Shown here one piece after another: positions 44,323-55,481 of a stretch of DNA of 64,000 nucleotides. The notes beneath the pieces are model-generated. The model was not told where the DNA came from. It made no database searches and saw only the letters and a program-made list of their open reading frames with translations. Within the stretch, counting starts at the first letter, position 1, and every line of letters starts with the position of its first letter. Both the position numbers and the translations under genes were made by a program. This DNA comes from Astragalus membranaceus (Eukaryota > Streptophyta > Magnoliopsida > Fabales > Fabaceae): contig CM076848.1 in the NCBI GenBank assembly GCA_039519185.1, forward strand, positions 187,610,628 through 187,674,627, given 5' to 3'.

Positions 44323-45569
44323 GGGATTTTTTTTTTGTACCCCCATCATCTCCCAGCTACCCCCACCGACCCTGCGAAAAGACGCAATTGCCCTTAACAA
44401 AATTTAAAAATCCCGAACGTATCCTGATTTCATTTTTTTTTTTTTGGAAATCGGATTTAGGTAAATCCGATTTCCACTAAAAATTTTAAAAAATTTAAAT
44501 CGGATTTAGGTAAATCCGATTTCCACTAAAAATTTTAAAAAATTTAAATCGGATTTATTTAAGATGGGTAGATCCGCTTTTAAAAATAACAAATCGGATT
44601 TACCTTAAGTGGGGGTAAATCCGATTTGTTATTTTTAAAAGCGGATCTACCCCATCATATAAGGTAAATCCGCTTTTAAAAATAACCAAAGCGGATTTAC
44701 CTTATGTGGGGGTAAATCCGCTTTGTTAACCCAATTAATAAATAAATAAATCAGTTAAAATTTTAAAAACAAATTTCGACCGTCTTTTGGTTCTGTTTAG
44801 TGTGTAGTTCGTTAACACGTGACGATATTGTACGTCGGGAGAATAATTTAGGCTAAAAAATCAGTTTTCGGGCAACCTACTCAAATTGTAATGAAACCAC
44901 ATTCTTTAAATCCGAAAAATATCAAGGATCAATACTCCTAAAGAAGTGACTTCTTTCAGGACTAGGGACCTCAAAATCCCAAATTCCATCGATTACTATT
45001 TTTTATTAATTTTTTAAATTTTTCATAATCTCCAAAAAATCTGAAAAAATTTGCATAACTTTATTTTGGTTTTATTAGATTTTTAGTGGTGTTTTCATAA
45101 TTTTTGGATTAGTTTTGGCTGTTTAACGGATTTGTAGTAGTATTTTATAACCTTTTTTAAAAAATTAAATAAAAAACAATTTTTTTAATAACAAAATCGG
45201 ATTTACCTTAGGTGGGATAAATCCGATTTTCTTTTTTTAGGGAAATCGGATTTACCTTAGGTGGGATAAATCCGATTTTCTCTTTTTTTAGGGAAATCGG
45301 ATTTATGTACCCACTAGGTAAATCCGATTTCCAAAATAACAAAGCGGATTTACCTCCAGCTAAGGTAAATCCGCTTTGTTATTTTTGAAATCGGATTTAC
45401 CTATTGGGCACCCCCATATGAGGTAAATCCGACTTTAAAAATAACAAAGCGGATTTACCTCAAATGGAGGTAAATCCGAGCGAATTAAAAATTGGGCAGG
45501 GGTATTTTCGGGTTTCACTTTTATGTGGGGGTAAATAGGGAGATAATGGGGGTACATAAAAAAAAACCC
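44323..45569 (-). mobile_element. Non-autonomous MULE-type element, copy 2, inside hAT
   Basis: 1247 bp flanked by a perfect 9-bp duplication AAAGAAAAT (44314-44322 and 45570-45578). It is the reverse complement of copy 1 with few changes, except for a 212-bp segment (44847-45058) that copy 1 lacks. The interior again consists of inverted 'aaatcggatttacc' units. No transposase. Confidence 0.92.
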
Positions 45570-45588
45570 AAAGAAAATTGTAACAACC

Positions 45589-45625
45589 AGCCCATTATCA
45601 TTTTTTTTGTGGGAAGCCCATTATC
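45589..45625. repeat. Micro-insertion: 15-bp filler, 11-bp duplication
   Basis: AGCCCATTATC at 45589-45599 and 45615-45625 flanks ATTTTTTTTGTGGGA. It lies 11 bases outside the MULE target duplication, within the hAT element. Confidence 0.65.
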
Positions 45626-46252
45626 TTTTATTAGCCCATGAAGCAAAACCCTAAAATTAAATCACCCTCTCTTAACTCCCTCAGCCGCACGTTGCTTCTT
45701 CTTCTTCTTTCATTTTTCTTTTCCTCTCTTCTTTCTTCTTTCACTTTTCTTTTCATCTCTGTTGCCCATTTCCAGTTAGCGATTTCCTCTCTTCTTTTCA
45801 TCACTGTTGCCCCTTTCTTAAAGGAATCAACAAGAAAGGCAGGTAAACAGTCTACAACTATCTGATAATTGAAGACTTTCATTTGCCAACATATCAGCCA
45901 CACAATTTGCATTTCTTCCAATCTTCTTCCGCTGGACAGCTGCATCTTCTTCAAGCCATCCCATGATCCTTAACAGTCATATGACAAAAAGAGGGGGGGA
46001 AAAGAGGGAAAAAAAGATGTTTTTAGCTTAATTTTAGCAAAAAATCAGCTTCATTAAAGACCGCCCGGTTATAAAGAACCGCACCCGGTTACCCGGTTCA
46101 GCGGTTTAAACCCGGTTCAAAGCGGTTTTCCCGGTTCTTTTCCGGTTTTTGCCCCAACAAGTTAAATGGTGCGAACCGAACCACAGAGACATCGGGTTCA
46201 CGGTTGAACCGGTTCAACCGTCCGGTCCGGTTATTAAAACATTGTTCAAAAC

Positions 46253-47284
46253 TGAACCAACTCAATAGAAAACCGCAAATCGAACCAAATCAAACCGAAA
46301 ACCGCAAACTGCAAAATCTATTCGGTTTTTTTTTCAATCAACCGCACGGTTTGATTCGGCCCGCTGTTTTTGTTCCACCAACCGAACCAAACCAAACCAA
46401 ACCGCAAGTAACACTAAGACTTATTAACTTAAACTCTTCCTAACTAACTTATTAGCCCAAATTCAACTAAACTCAACTTTCACTCACTTACTAGCCTAAA
46501 TCCAATTGATTCCTTAACTGAACCCGTTATTTGATAAGATGGGATAAAAAGCTTTTGTCAAAAAAAAGTTGGGATAAAAACACGTGTTTTTAGAACAAAG
46601 GAAGATAAATTTAGAGCAATTTTTTTGGGTACATAATTTAGAGCAATTTTTAATACTTTGCTTCTATAAACATTTTTTTACAAACTCGGTGACATAATCA
46701 TGATTGTATTTGAATTATTTATATATTATTTATAGTATATTTAAAAAAATGAAAATGCAAAACATGTTATGGAACGATTTAGGAAAGAATAATGTAATAG
46801 TTGTATTTGAAAATGTTTTTGGTCTCTCTCAAATATGTGCATAGGCGTGGAGCAGAGAAAGGTGCAGAGGAGTTTTGTCTTACTACTTCTAAACACACAA
46901 TGTAGCTCTTATGAAAGTGTGTCTTGACCCTAACTCAAATAGAAGATGCTCTAAAGCTTGCATCTGTACTATTTCATATATTTTTTTTGCATTTTTCGGT
47001 ATTATACTTTTTTTGTACTTTTTTTACTATTTCCCTATGTAGAGGAAAACAAAATGTTGAACCAATTATAGAGAACTTTAGGCCGAGAAATTATATGTGA
47101 TATTTATCTATTAATAATACATTTAAATTGGTACCTCAATGCCAAAAGTTCTAAGTGTCATTCTCTCGGGTCGTCCACGTTGGCAAGCAAAAAATTTGGC
47201 TTTAGGTGTCAATTATAATCCAAGTCAAAAAAAAAAAAACTACCACTGCTCTCACCTCACTGCTATTCACTTCACTTCACACTT
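46253..47284. other. Spacer with two micro-insertions
   Basis: No gene seen. TGGGATAAAAA at 46540-46550 and 46570-46580 flanks a 19-bp filler (GCTTTTGTCAAAAAAAAGT). AATTTAGAGCAATTTTT at 46608-46624 and 46635-46651 flanks a 10-bp filler (TTGGGTACAT). Confidence 0.7.
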
Positions 47285-47292
47285 CTCATCTC

Positions 47293-48575
47293 CTATGAAG
47301 TCCCGATACTCCATTTTGGCCAAAGTATCCGTATCTGATATTGATACGTGTCCGATACGGCCGAATACGTATTCAAGAAGTATCCGCTATTTTAAATTTT
47401 TAATAAAAAAAGGCAAGATACGGGAATGATACGGCTGGGATACGCAAGGGATTCGGCTGCCAACACCGGATACGCTAAGCAGGATACGCGCGCGGCTGAA
47501 TGCACGATGAAGATCTAGTTTTTCCTCCACTCTTCTCACCGCCCCAATCTCTCTTGTTTGCCGCAATTTCAAGCAAAGTGAAGAAGCCAAAGACATCCAT
47601 CTCTCCACCACAACTCCTGTATTTTCTCTCTTTTGAAATTCATTCTTATTCTTCTACCCTCTAGTTCAGAATTTTGGGTTCCAGATCTTCAATTCTTTTT
47701 CAATATCATTAATCTTTTTTTGCATAAATTGGGTTTTGTCAATTTTTGATTCCAACATTACAAACTAAAAAAATGCAAAGAAATCATTGTTGTGAATGAA
47801 AAATCATACAAGTGTAGTGGTTAGTGGTTTAGGTGTTAGTAGTTAGAGGGGTTGGGGGTATGGGGATGGATAACGATTCCCTACAGTTAATGGTAACTGC
47901 AGGGTCCTAAATTTAACACAAAAACACAATAAAGACTAGAGAGAGAATTTTGATAGAGAAATATTTTGAATATGAAAAGACAAAAAAACTCCGTAAATTG
48001 TAGTATAAATGCAAAAGAATGTAGAGAGAATGAATGCAGAGGATTCAATTCCTATGGGGATCGAACCCCAATTCTCCTGCACAAACTCCATCGGGTGTCC
48101 TATTGGCCATTAGGCCAACCTACCGGGGACACCTAAAGGTGTTTTAATCTTGACCCTTCATTTCAATCTAATGGATAAAAATCAGCCCTCTCACTCTAAT
48201 GTATGTGAGCTTCTCAGTCAATAATTCTTTAGTTAGTAATCGCTCCCCTTAATATTTAAGACAAATGGATCCTTTTGACACCCCTACTTTTTATGACTGG
48301 TCACTCATACATTGGTGTGTCGATTGTCCTCTTCCTTTCATCCATATATTTTTTGTGTGATTTTTTTTATCTCTTTAGGCAGTTTTTTTTCATCTCTATA
48401 AAATGCATTATTTCTGTTTTTCATCTGTTTTTTTTTCTATTTGTGTTTCTATTTTAATTTAATTTTTTATTAAAGTATCTCAGCCGTGTCGTATCTTGAT
48501 TTTAAAATTTTTTCCGTATCCCCATATCCGTTTCGTGTCGTATCTCGTATCGTATCTCGTCTCTGGGCTTCATAG
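47293..48575. mobile_element. hAT-like element with CTATGAAG ends
   Basis: The ends are CTATGAAG and CTTCATAG, flanked by CTCATCTC (47285-47292) and CTCATCCC (48576-48583), an 8-bp duplication with one mismatch. Subterminal 'gtatccgtatctgatacg' variants occur at both ends in opposite orientation. The interior holds a SINE-like sequence and T-rich stretches, no transposase. Confidence 0.55.
48040..48135 (-). mobile_element. tRNA-derived SINE head
   Basis: On the minus strand an A-box-like 'ttggcctaatggcc' and a B-box-like 'ggggttcgatcccc' are spaced about as in tRNA genes. There is no cloverleaf with proper acceptor pairing, so a SINE is preferred over a tRNA gene. The 3' end and duplication were not resolved. 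Confidence 0.55.
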
Positions 48576-48583
48576 CTCATCCC

Positions 48584-49147
48584 TCTACACACATAACCAC
48601 GTTTATATAGAAAAGTGCTTCTATATAAGCACACGGAGACATTAATTGGCGTCAAACTCATTAGTTTTAACTTTCTTTCTTGAAATTTAGTTGTATGTGC
48701 AATGTCTTTTGTTGTAAGTTTTGTTCTTAACTCATTGTGTGTTAGCTGTTAAGTAAAGGAAATTGAATCATTACGAATTTAGAACTTAGAAGCTTGAATT
48801 TGGAAAGAAAAATTTGTTCTTTTGTTTAAAATATTATTTTTATAAAGTGGAAAGATGGTTCTTTGAAAATGAACTAGGTTTCAGGAAGTTTGTGTAACTA
48901 TGGTTTGATACATCAAAAGTTTTCAAAAAGATTTGGCTACTAGCTTGAAAAGAAGTTGATAAAGGTTTTTACACAAGTAAAAATGGTTTCTTTATGAAAA
49001 TGATTTCATTCAAAAGTCTTATATATGATTTTGTGGAAAATGATTTAAAGTTGAAAGGAAATGTTAAATGTTTTGGCATAGACAAGTCTTAGTTTTGATA
49101 CACAGAGCTATGATTATTTTAATATTTTTAGAAAGAAGCTAACTTTA
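48584..49147. other. Spacer, no gene seen
   Basis: AT-rich, nothing recognisable. Confidence 0.5.
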
Positions 49148-49443
49148 GGGTGTGTTTGGGAGTTTGGAGGGGAGGGGAAGGGAGGGGTTGAGACTAATAG
49201 TGTAAATTTTTTAGTAATTGAGAGAAAAATTATCTCCCTAAACCCCCCAAACCCCCTCTCCTAGTTTATTTTTGGAGCCCCTCCAAACTCCCCCAAATAT
49301 GGAGGGTTTTGGAGGGGCTCCAAAAATAAACTAGGAGAGGGGTTTGGGGGGTTTAGGGGATAATTTTTCTTCTCATCACTAAAAAATTTACACTATTAGT
49401 CCCAACCCCCCCCCCCCTCCCCTCCAAACTCCCAAACAGGCCC
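49148..49443. mobile_element. Palindromic PIF/Harbinger-like MITE, copy 1
   Basis: 296 bp flanked by TTA (49145-49147 and 49444-49446). The ends GGGTGTGTTTGGGAGTTTGG and (complement of right) GGGCCTGTTTGGGAGTTTGG pair, and the two halves are complementary almost to the centre ('ctcctagtttatttttggag'). A 3-bp TTA/TAA duplication is typical of PIF/Harbinger. Confidence 0.88.
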
Positions 49444-49453
49444 TTATGTTTTC

Positions 49454-49498
49454 AAAGTTTAAAGCTCTATTGGCCAAAAAAAAAAGTTTAAAGCTCTA
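49454..49498. repeat. Micro-insertion: 13-bp filler, 16-bp duplication
   Basis: AAAGTTTAAAGCTCTA at 49454-49469 and 49483-49498 flanks TTGGCCAAAAAAA. It begins 8 bases after the MITE target duplication. Confidence 0.75.
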
Positions 49499-49929
49499 AG
49501 TTTTCAAAGAAGAGATTTGGTTAAAAGAAGTGATGAAAAAGTTTTAAGTTGTTAAGATAGAACCGTAAAAGAAACTAGTGGCTTAATTACTTTAGTTAAA
49601 GTCTTTAGAATGAAAAAGATCGAGTCATTATGAAATGCAAAATTCCAAGAGTTAGCGGTGAAGTTTCAAGTTATTTTAATCATATGTTTAGAGCATCTTT
49701 AATGGAGAGTAACCAAATGAGTTGGTCAAGTTTCTTTTTTGTGGGTCCAAAGTGCCATGGTTTTTACTTCATTGGGAGTTGCCTATAAGGAACCATGCAT
49801 GACTCCACTTGTTTATATTTTTTTTTTATTATATTTAGTTTTTTCTTCAAAAATTTTTTGACAACATCAAAATAATATCATTTCATTATGGATAATATAG
49901 TCAATACAGTTTGGAATCTTGATGCTCTC
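49499..49929. other. Spacer, possible LINE 3' tail
   Basis: AT-rich. The T-rich stretch near 49820 could be the A-tail (complement) of the LINE fragment that follows on the minus strand. Confidence 0.4.
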
Positions 49930-51060
49930 GCTAACGAGTGAGCGGCAAGATTTGCTTGTCTCTGAACAAAGCTAACCTAAAAGCTTGGAAATCTAGATAA
50001 ATAATTCCTACAATAAGACAAAAGCACACCAAACTCAGTGTCAGATCGTAGGTCTGTCTTCACACCATTTACCACTGGTAAACAATCCAGCTCTATGGTT
50101 GTTGATGTCAGTCCCAGCTCTCCTATCCAAAGTAATGTTTGCCAAAGTCTCATAGCTTCTGCCTCTTGAGGAGATGGAGTACCATTGAACCGCATTGTTT
50201 TTCCTTTATAAAAAGTACCTGTTGAGTTCCTAATGCACATGCCTATACCATACTTGTTATTACTTGCAAATAGAGTTGCATCCACATTGCATTTGTACCA
50301 ACCTTCCTACGGTTTTTGCCAAATTATTTGCTGCTTTTGTTGAGCCTCATTCGCTGCACCAGCAGCTGCATGTTTATTACGCGCCAGGCTCCTTTCAAGC
50401 AACAAATCAAGCGCCATGTTTACAACGATGTTAACCGGCTAAAGCACTCCCTCCCACACCTTATCATTTCTTCTACGCCATAGTCCCCAAATCATCATCA
50501 CAAAACGTTTTCTCTTACTCTCAGTCAATGAGCACATAAGCTTGAAGAAACATTCCCGAAAACTATCGCTAACATCCATCGCAGCCTTAACATCCTCCAA
50601 TAAACCCGCAGTCTCCCAAATTCTTTCCGCATGAATACAATCGAAAAAAACATGCCACTCATTTTCCGGATTCCCTTCACACATGGGGCAGCAGTTTTCA
50701 CACATAACATGACGCCTAAGAAGGTTACTACGAGTTGGTAAAACCTCACGGACAGCACGCCATAACAACAGTTTAACTTTAGGAGTCGCATTTTCCATAT
50801 AGTCATCCAAGCACCTTCAATACGAAAATGAGAGCTATCAACAAGATCCTCCATAATCGCATAATAAGCTGACCGAACTGAATACTTACCACATATACTT
50901 CTACTCCAAATGAGCTTATCATTCTCTGTTGCAACAAGTCTAGGCATAGCTTTAATGATGGCAGCTTCTTGATTAATAAAAAGATGATCAATAAGGCGCA
51001 TATTCCAGTCATTTGTATTAGAATCATATAAATCATGAACAGTTAAATGCTCAGTACCTG
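49930..51060 (-). pseudogene. L1-type LINE 3' end: zf-RVT and RNase H
   Basis: On the minus strand from 51060: NDWNMRLIDHLFINQEAAII and WSRSICGKYSVRSAYY, the region after RT. Then a zf-RVT module: TPKVKLLLWRAVREVLPTRS and CPMCEGNPENEWHVFFDC. Then a plant-LINE RNase H: DATLFASNNKYGIGMCIRNS and EAEAMRLWQTLLW. A frameshift separates the first two parts (about 50810) and stops precede the RNase H. RT and endonuclease are absent: a 5'-truncated copy, as LINEs usually leave. Confidence 0.85.
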
Positions 51061-51061
51061 A

Positions 51062-53227
51062 TGTAACGCCCCAAAATTTAATTATTTATTTAATTGAATT
51101 GTTTGGGAATTTAATTGGTGGAAAAATAATAAAATAATAATGCTAGCACGTGTGGGCCTATTGTTAGGGTTGGGAGTAGTAAAATGAGAAGTGTTAGGGA
51201 GGCCCATGATGCAATTCGAATTAGCTAAGGAAAAGCCCATAAAATTAACTAAAGTATAAATAGGCATTATTTAGGGTTTGCTCATTTAGAAGGAACAAAA
51301 AAATAAGAATTGGAGAGAAGAGAAGAGAGAGGACGGCGCGAAGAAGAGAGAGAGCTAGGGCAAGCCAAGGACTTCGAATTCTTCAAGGCTGAGGTAAGGG
51401 TGGGGTTCTATCTCTATAATTGGGTGTATGAAGGGCTCTATGTAGGAAGGCTAATGGAACCCTAGGTGTTATTAAGTTTAGAAAACCCTAGTTATAGGTA
51501 TTGAATTTTAAATGATGATGTTGAACCTTATTGATGATGATTGTTGCTATTTGATGATGTATGACCATGCTTGATGATTTGAAAACCAAATTCTGTGCAT
51601 GGGCGCCATGGGTGCCGTTTTTGATCCTGCGCAGGGCGCCATGGGTGCCGTCCCGTGTCTGTCTTGCTGGGCGCCATCCTGTTGCGTGTTCTGTTGCCTG
51701 GGCGCCATGGGCGCCGTTCCTGAAATTGTTGCTGGGCGCCATGGGCGCCATTCTGTTGTTGCATGTTGCTGTCTTGCAGGTTCCTGGCGCATGGGCGCTA
51801 AGGGCGCCAAAATCTGGCAGCCCGGTTGTTGCTGTCCTGGGCGCCATGGGCGCCGGTTGCTGTGTTCCTGGCGCATGGGCGCCATGTCTGGCTGCCCGTC
51901 GCTGGTTCTGGGCGCATGGGCGCCAAGGGCGCCAAGATTAGTTGCACGGTTGCTGTTGTTGTTGCTGTGTCTGGCGTAGGGGTGCCATGGGCGCCAAAAT
52001 CTGGCTGTCTTGTTACTTTGTCTGGCGCAGGGGCGCCATGGACGCCAAAAATCTGGTTGCCTTGTTGCTGTGTTGTGTTCTGGCGCAGGGGCGCCATGGG
52101 CGCCAATGTCTGGCCGCCTATGTTGTGTTTTGGCGCTGTGGGCGCCAAGGGCGCCAGTTTGGCTGCCCGTTTGTGTTGCTGGGCGCCATGGGCAAGTGTG
52201 GCTGCCCAAATGTGAATTTCATGATTGTTGCTTGAAATGATGTGTTGATGTTGAATAGGTATTTATGCCCAAGTTGCTAAATTGTTGGGATGTGGCCAAA
52301 AATGTTGAAAGTTGCTAAGTTGTTAATTATTGTTGATGATGGTGTACCAAGTTGAATTGCCTCTATTTATTGGCAGGTGGTATGTTGTAGGCCTATGGCC
52401 AACGTTGATTTCCGATGTTGTTGCGTTGCTATGTAATCGTTGTTAGTTGTTTGTGCATTCACATAGCGTCGCATACATAGCATTTTTCTTATGATGGAGC
52501 CATGCTCAAAACACGATGGCCTAGACTGGCAATTTACGATGAAATGATGATACGATGTTGATGCCTCTATTTATTGGCTGGATTATGGTACCACATGCAT
52601 TATAGGGCGGTGGGCCTGAAGTTGAGTCACATTCCGTATTCATGTTGCACACTTATGTGATTGAAATGATGTTGACTGCTGTTAAATGATGAATTGATGC
52701 TATGACCTGATGTCTATATATTGTCTTTCATATGTCTGATTATATAGTGCGATATCTCACCCCTTCTGTTTGAATGTTGCCCCGATGTTGGTAACGTGCA
52801 GGTAATCACGAATGAAGGCTGCTCACCTTCGTTTGATCGAGTCGGTGTCGTCGCTCCGATATACGTAACACTCGGGGGGAATGAACACGCATTTTCATAT
52901 TGTTTGCTTTGTTATTTCGTTGTTGGAACCTTAAGCTGTTATGTTGCTATTTTGATGTTTTGAGTTGTCTTGAGTTGTTAAGACGCCACGTTTATTTAAA
53001 TTGACTCGTTGTGAATCCGCTGCGTAGTAATTAAAGATGAATTGTTTTTGAAGACTAAAAAGGTTGTTTTATCGGTTCATCCAAAAGTGTTATGTAACTG
53101 TTTTCAAAAGCGAATTAATCTGTTTGTTGTTTTCACGAAGCAAATGTGGCACTCCATTGTTTGTTGGAAAAAATTTTATGAACTCTGATTTTTGCATTAT
53201 TTTACGGGGTAGGAATGAGGTGTTACA
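51062..53227 (+). mobile_element. Solo LTR, 2.2 kb (TGTAACGCCCC...GGTGTTACA)
   Basis: The ends TGTAACGCCCC and GGGGTAGGAATGAGGTGTTAC(A) are the inverted ends typical of large Ty3/gypsy LTRs in plants. A TATA-like 'aaagtataaataggc' lies at 51253-51267, followed by a G/A-rich leader. No internal element region is attached on either side, so it is a solo LTR. The flanking 5-mers (CCTGA and ATTGA) are not identical, so its duplication is decayed or absent. It sits directly upstream of the LINE fragment's broken end. Confidence 0.75.
51596..52200 (+). repeat. GGCGCC minisatellite within the solo LTR
   Basis: About twenty irregular units of 'ctgggcgccatgggcgcc' separated by 'tgttgctg.' linkers. 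Three frames on each strand are open over several hundred bases (MGAMGAV-like), a consequence of the repeat. GGCGCC palindromes also dominate the unrelated minisatellite at 12560-13720. Confidence 0.88.
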
Positions 53228-53239
53228 ATTGACACAACT

Positions 53240-53455
53240 GGAGATCTAACAAGGCTGTCCTTTCTTCCTTTAAGCCTTGCCGATGACTAATCTACGCTGG
53301 GGAGCCTGACTGATCACGAGTTTTCGGCTTTGCCGGCCCGCGTGGTTCTCCCCTCCCAACAGAGTTTTTGCCACACCAAGATTCGAACCCGAGACCTTGG
53401 GGTGGGATCCAAGTCCAGTTACCACTTGGACCAACCCTCCTTGGTTAACACTCCA
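53240..53455 (-). mobile_element. tRNA-derived SINE
   Basis: On the minus strand the head has an A-box-like 'ttggtccaagtggtaact' and a B-box-like 'ctcgggttcgaatctt', followed by a body with 'ggagaaccacgcgggcc'. Length and boxes fit a SINE rather than a functional tRNA. The ends and target duplication are not resolved. Confidence 0.65.
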
Positions 53456-54736
53456 TTAATTTAATCTATTTAATTAAATTATTAAAATTATTTGTATTTC
53501 TTTTTTTGACCAAAAATTATTTGTATTTCTATCCGTTGGTGGATTTTTTTCTTTGATTTTTTCTACACCTCAGTACAAATCCTCGCAATTTCCTTCCTTC
53601 ACCTGTTCTCCAGTTTCTTAAATATCAGACCGACACGTGGCACAATAATGAATCAATGGTTCAGATTCAATTTTTAATAAAAATCCAAAATCAATTATTA
53701 CTCTTCGGTTCTTCTTTTCCTTCCTTTTCTCTCTCACTATTTGCTTTTATCACTGCGCCGACGACCGCACGGCACTGCCACACTGCTCCTCACCACCGTG
53801 ACGTGCCGTCCCACCGCTCCTCACTACCGTGACTGCCGCCGTGCCGCTCCTCACCTCCGTGTTGAGTTTAATCACTGTAAATTCTTAGACTAAGTTTGGT
53901 GCTCAAACTACATACTCAATCTTGTACAATCACTGTGCATTTGTACAGGAAATGAATGGCAATACCATGAAATCAAGTGCAAGAAACTGAATAGAACCAC
54001 AAAATGACGGCAACGATGAATTGCAGAGATGAAATTACACTTAAAGTCTTAAAGGAGTTTGAGGGTTTTGAGATTTGGGGATTTTCTCATGCCTGAGTTT
54101 AATTTTTTGTTATAAAATTTAATCAGAAATCAACAAAAATCTAACGAAAGACTAACGTTGAAGTAGAAATAACTGTACAATCACGTTGAAGCAGTTTGAA
54201 AGTGATGAGGGAAGACTAATAATGTTGAAGGCAATGGCACACAATTAAGGTTTTTTTATTTACAATAATTAAGGTTGAAGGCGGTGATATGTTTGTTTTG
54301 TTTTAAAATTTAGGCAAAATTACACTAGATGACCTTTAAGTTATTTATTTGTAACAAGTTGGCTCTATAAGTTTTTTTTGTAACAAATAGGCCCTTTAAT
54401 CAAATTTTGGATGTTGTAACAAATAGGTCATTTAATTATCAATGACAAATATTAATCCTACTTATTTATATATCAATGCAGTTATCTCGTGTTTTTTTAT
54501 ATATCATTGCACGTATATCGCAGTTTCAATTAATTATTTGACTTGATTAGTAGATCATAGTAAATAATAAATAATAAATAGTAGATTATCAATAAGAAAT
54601 ATTTATTCCGTGTTTTTTTTATATATAACCGACAATTATTTGTCTTTTATAGGTATTAATGACAAATATTTGTCACGTGAATTTTAAATATTTGTCCTTT
54701 TTTAAAAGGTCAACTTGTTACAAATAAATAACTTAA
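53456..54736. other. Spacer with GC-rich patch and two micro-insertions
   Basis: AAAATTATTTGTATTTCT at 53484-53501 and 53513-53530 flanks an 11-bp filler TTTTTTGACCA. AATTAAGGTT at 54243-54252 and 54267-54276 flanks a 14-bp filler TTTTTATTTACAAT (weaker). A GC-rich patch at 53750-53865 repeats 'ccgctcctcac..ccgtg' three times and may be a relic exon; no frame is convincing. Confidence 0.6.
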
Positions 54737-55026
54737 GGGTCTGTTTGGGAGTTTGGAGGGGAGGGGAGGGGAGGGGTTGGGACTAATAGTGTAAATTTTT
54801 TAGTGATGAGAAGAAAAATTATCCCCCTAAACCCCTCTCCTAGTTTATTTTTGGAGCCCCTCCAAAACCCTCCATATTTGGGGGAGTTTGGAGGGGCTCC
54901 AAAAATAAACTAGGAGAGGGGGTTTGGGGGGTTTAGAGGGATAATTTTTCTCTCAATTACTAAAAAATTTACACTATTAGTCTCAACCCCTCCATTTTCC
55001 TCCCCTCCAAACTCTCAAACACACCC
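54737..55026. mobile_element. Palindromic PIF/Harbinger-like MITE, copy 2
   Basis: 290 bp flanked by TAA (54734-54736 and 55027-55029). It is the reverse-complement relative of 49148-49443, with the same long palindrome and ends GGGTCTGTTTGGGAGTTTGG. Confidence 0.88.
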
Positions 55027-55178
55027 TAAAGGTCCTCTAATGTAATTTTGCCTAAAATTTAATAATCTAACACAACAAAACTAATATCACCACCGTTAAT
55101 TTCCATTGAACCCACGTGTCGGCTTTATTCTCTCTCTCAACCCTCATTTCCTATTTTCCAGACTTAATCTACGGTATC

Positions 55179-55456
55179 TGATAGTGGGGCGAAAATCAGG
55201 CCCAAGAGAGAAACTAAGAAGCCCCAATGGTTGAATGAATTTATCTAGGCCCAGTTTATTTAGTCCAGTATTTTATTTTTTAAGTGAACTGTCTTTAAGT
55301 GGCCCATGGCCCATTTATCTGTTTCAGTAGCATAACCCTAGCTATATATATTGTAATGCTGCCTCCATTGGGGGATATGAAATATCAGAAGTTGTTTTAT
55401 GTTTATTTCTTCCCTTGCAACCCTAGATCTAGTGTTTAGCTTAGTGTAGTCTATCA
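55179..55456 (+). repeat. 5' LTR of the 55-kb gypsy element
   Basis: 278 bp. A TATA-like 'agctatatatattg' lies at about 55342-55355. It is highly similar to the 3' LTR, with a handful of substitutions and small indels by eye. Confidence 0.88.
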
Positions 55457-55481
55457 ATTGGTGCTTTCATTTTGTTTCTCA

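Larger units (their letters stand above)
44032..46244. mobile_element. hAT-type non-autonomous element
   Basis: A perfect 8-bp duplication TTCAAAAC (44024-44031 and 46245-46252) flanks inverted ends CAATATTTTTAAAACCGGAC and (complement of right) CAATGTTTTAATAACCGGAC. An 8-bp duplication is diagnostic for hAT. The ends are rich in 'ggttcaaccgg' units. Without the inserted MULE and its duplication the element is about 960 bp; it has no transposase. Confidence 0.9.
44014..46418. mobile_element. Possible outer hAT-like MITE around the nested pair
   Basis: The flanks of the hAT insertion read CTAGGAGTGTTCAAAAC on the left, and the far right edge reads (complement) CTTAGTGTTACTTGCGGTTT. Between the hAT and that edge, 'ccgaaccaaaccaaacca' phrases dominate. 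The weak terminal similarity suggests an older element that received the hAT. No duplication was found. Confidence 0.3.

Noticed and set aside
45631..45954. 107-codon minus-strand ORF, Glu/Arg/Lys-rich
   Set aside because: It is the complement of a CT-rich leader-like stretch inside the hAT element and has no domain.
51488..52240. ORFs up to 220 codons on both strands
   Set aside because: Products of the GGCGCC minisatellite inside a solo LTR.
53370..53450. Possible minus-strand tRNA gene
   Set aside because: A and B boxes are present, but a SINE body follows and the stems do not pair as in a functional tRNA.
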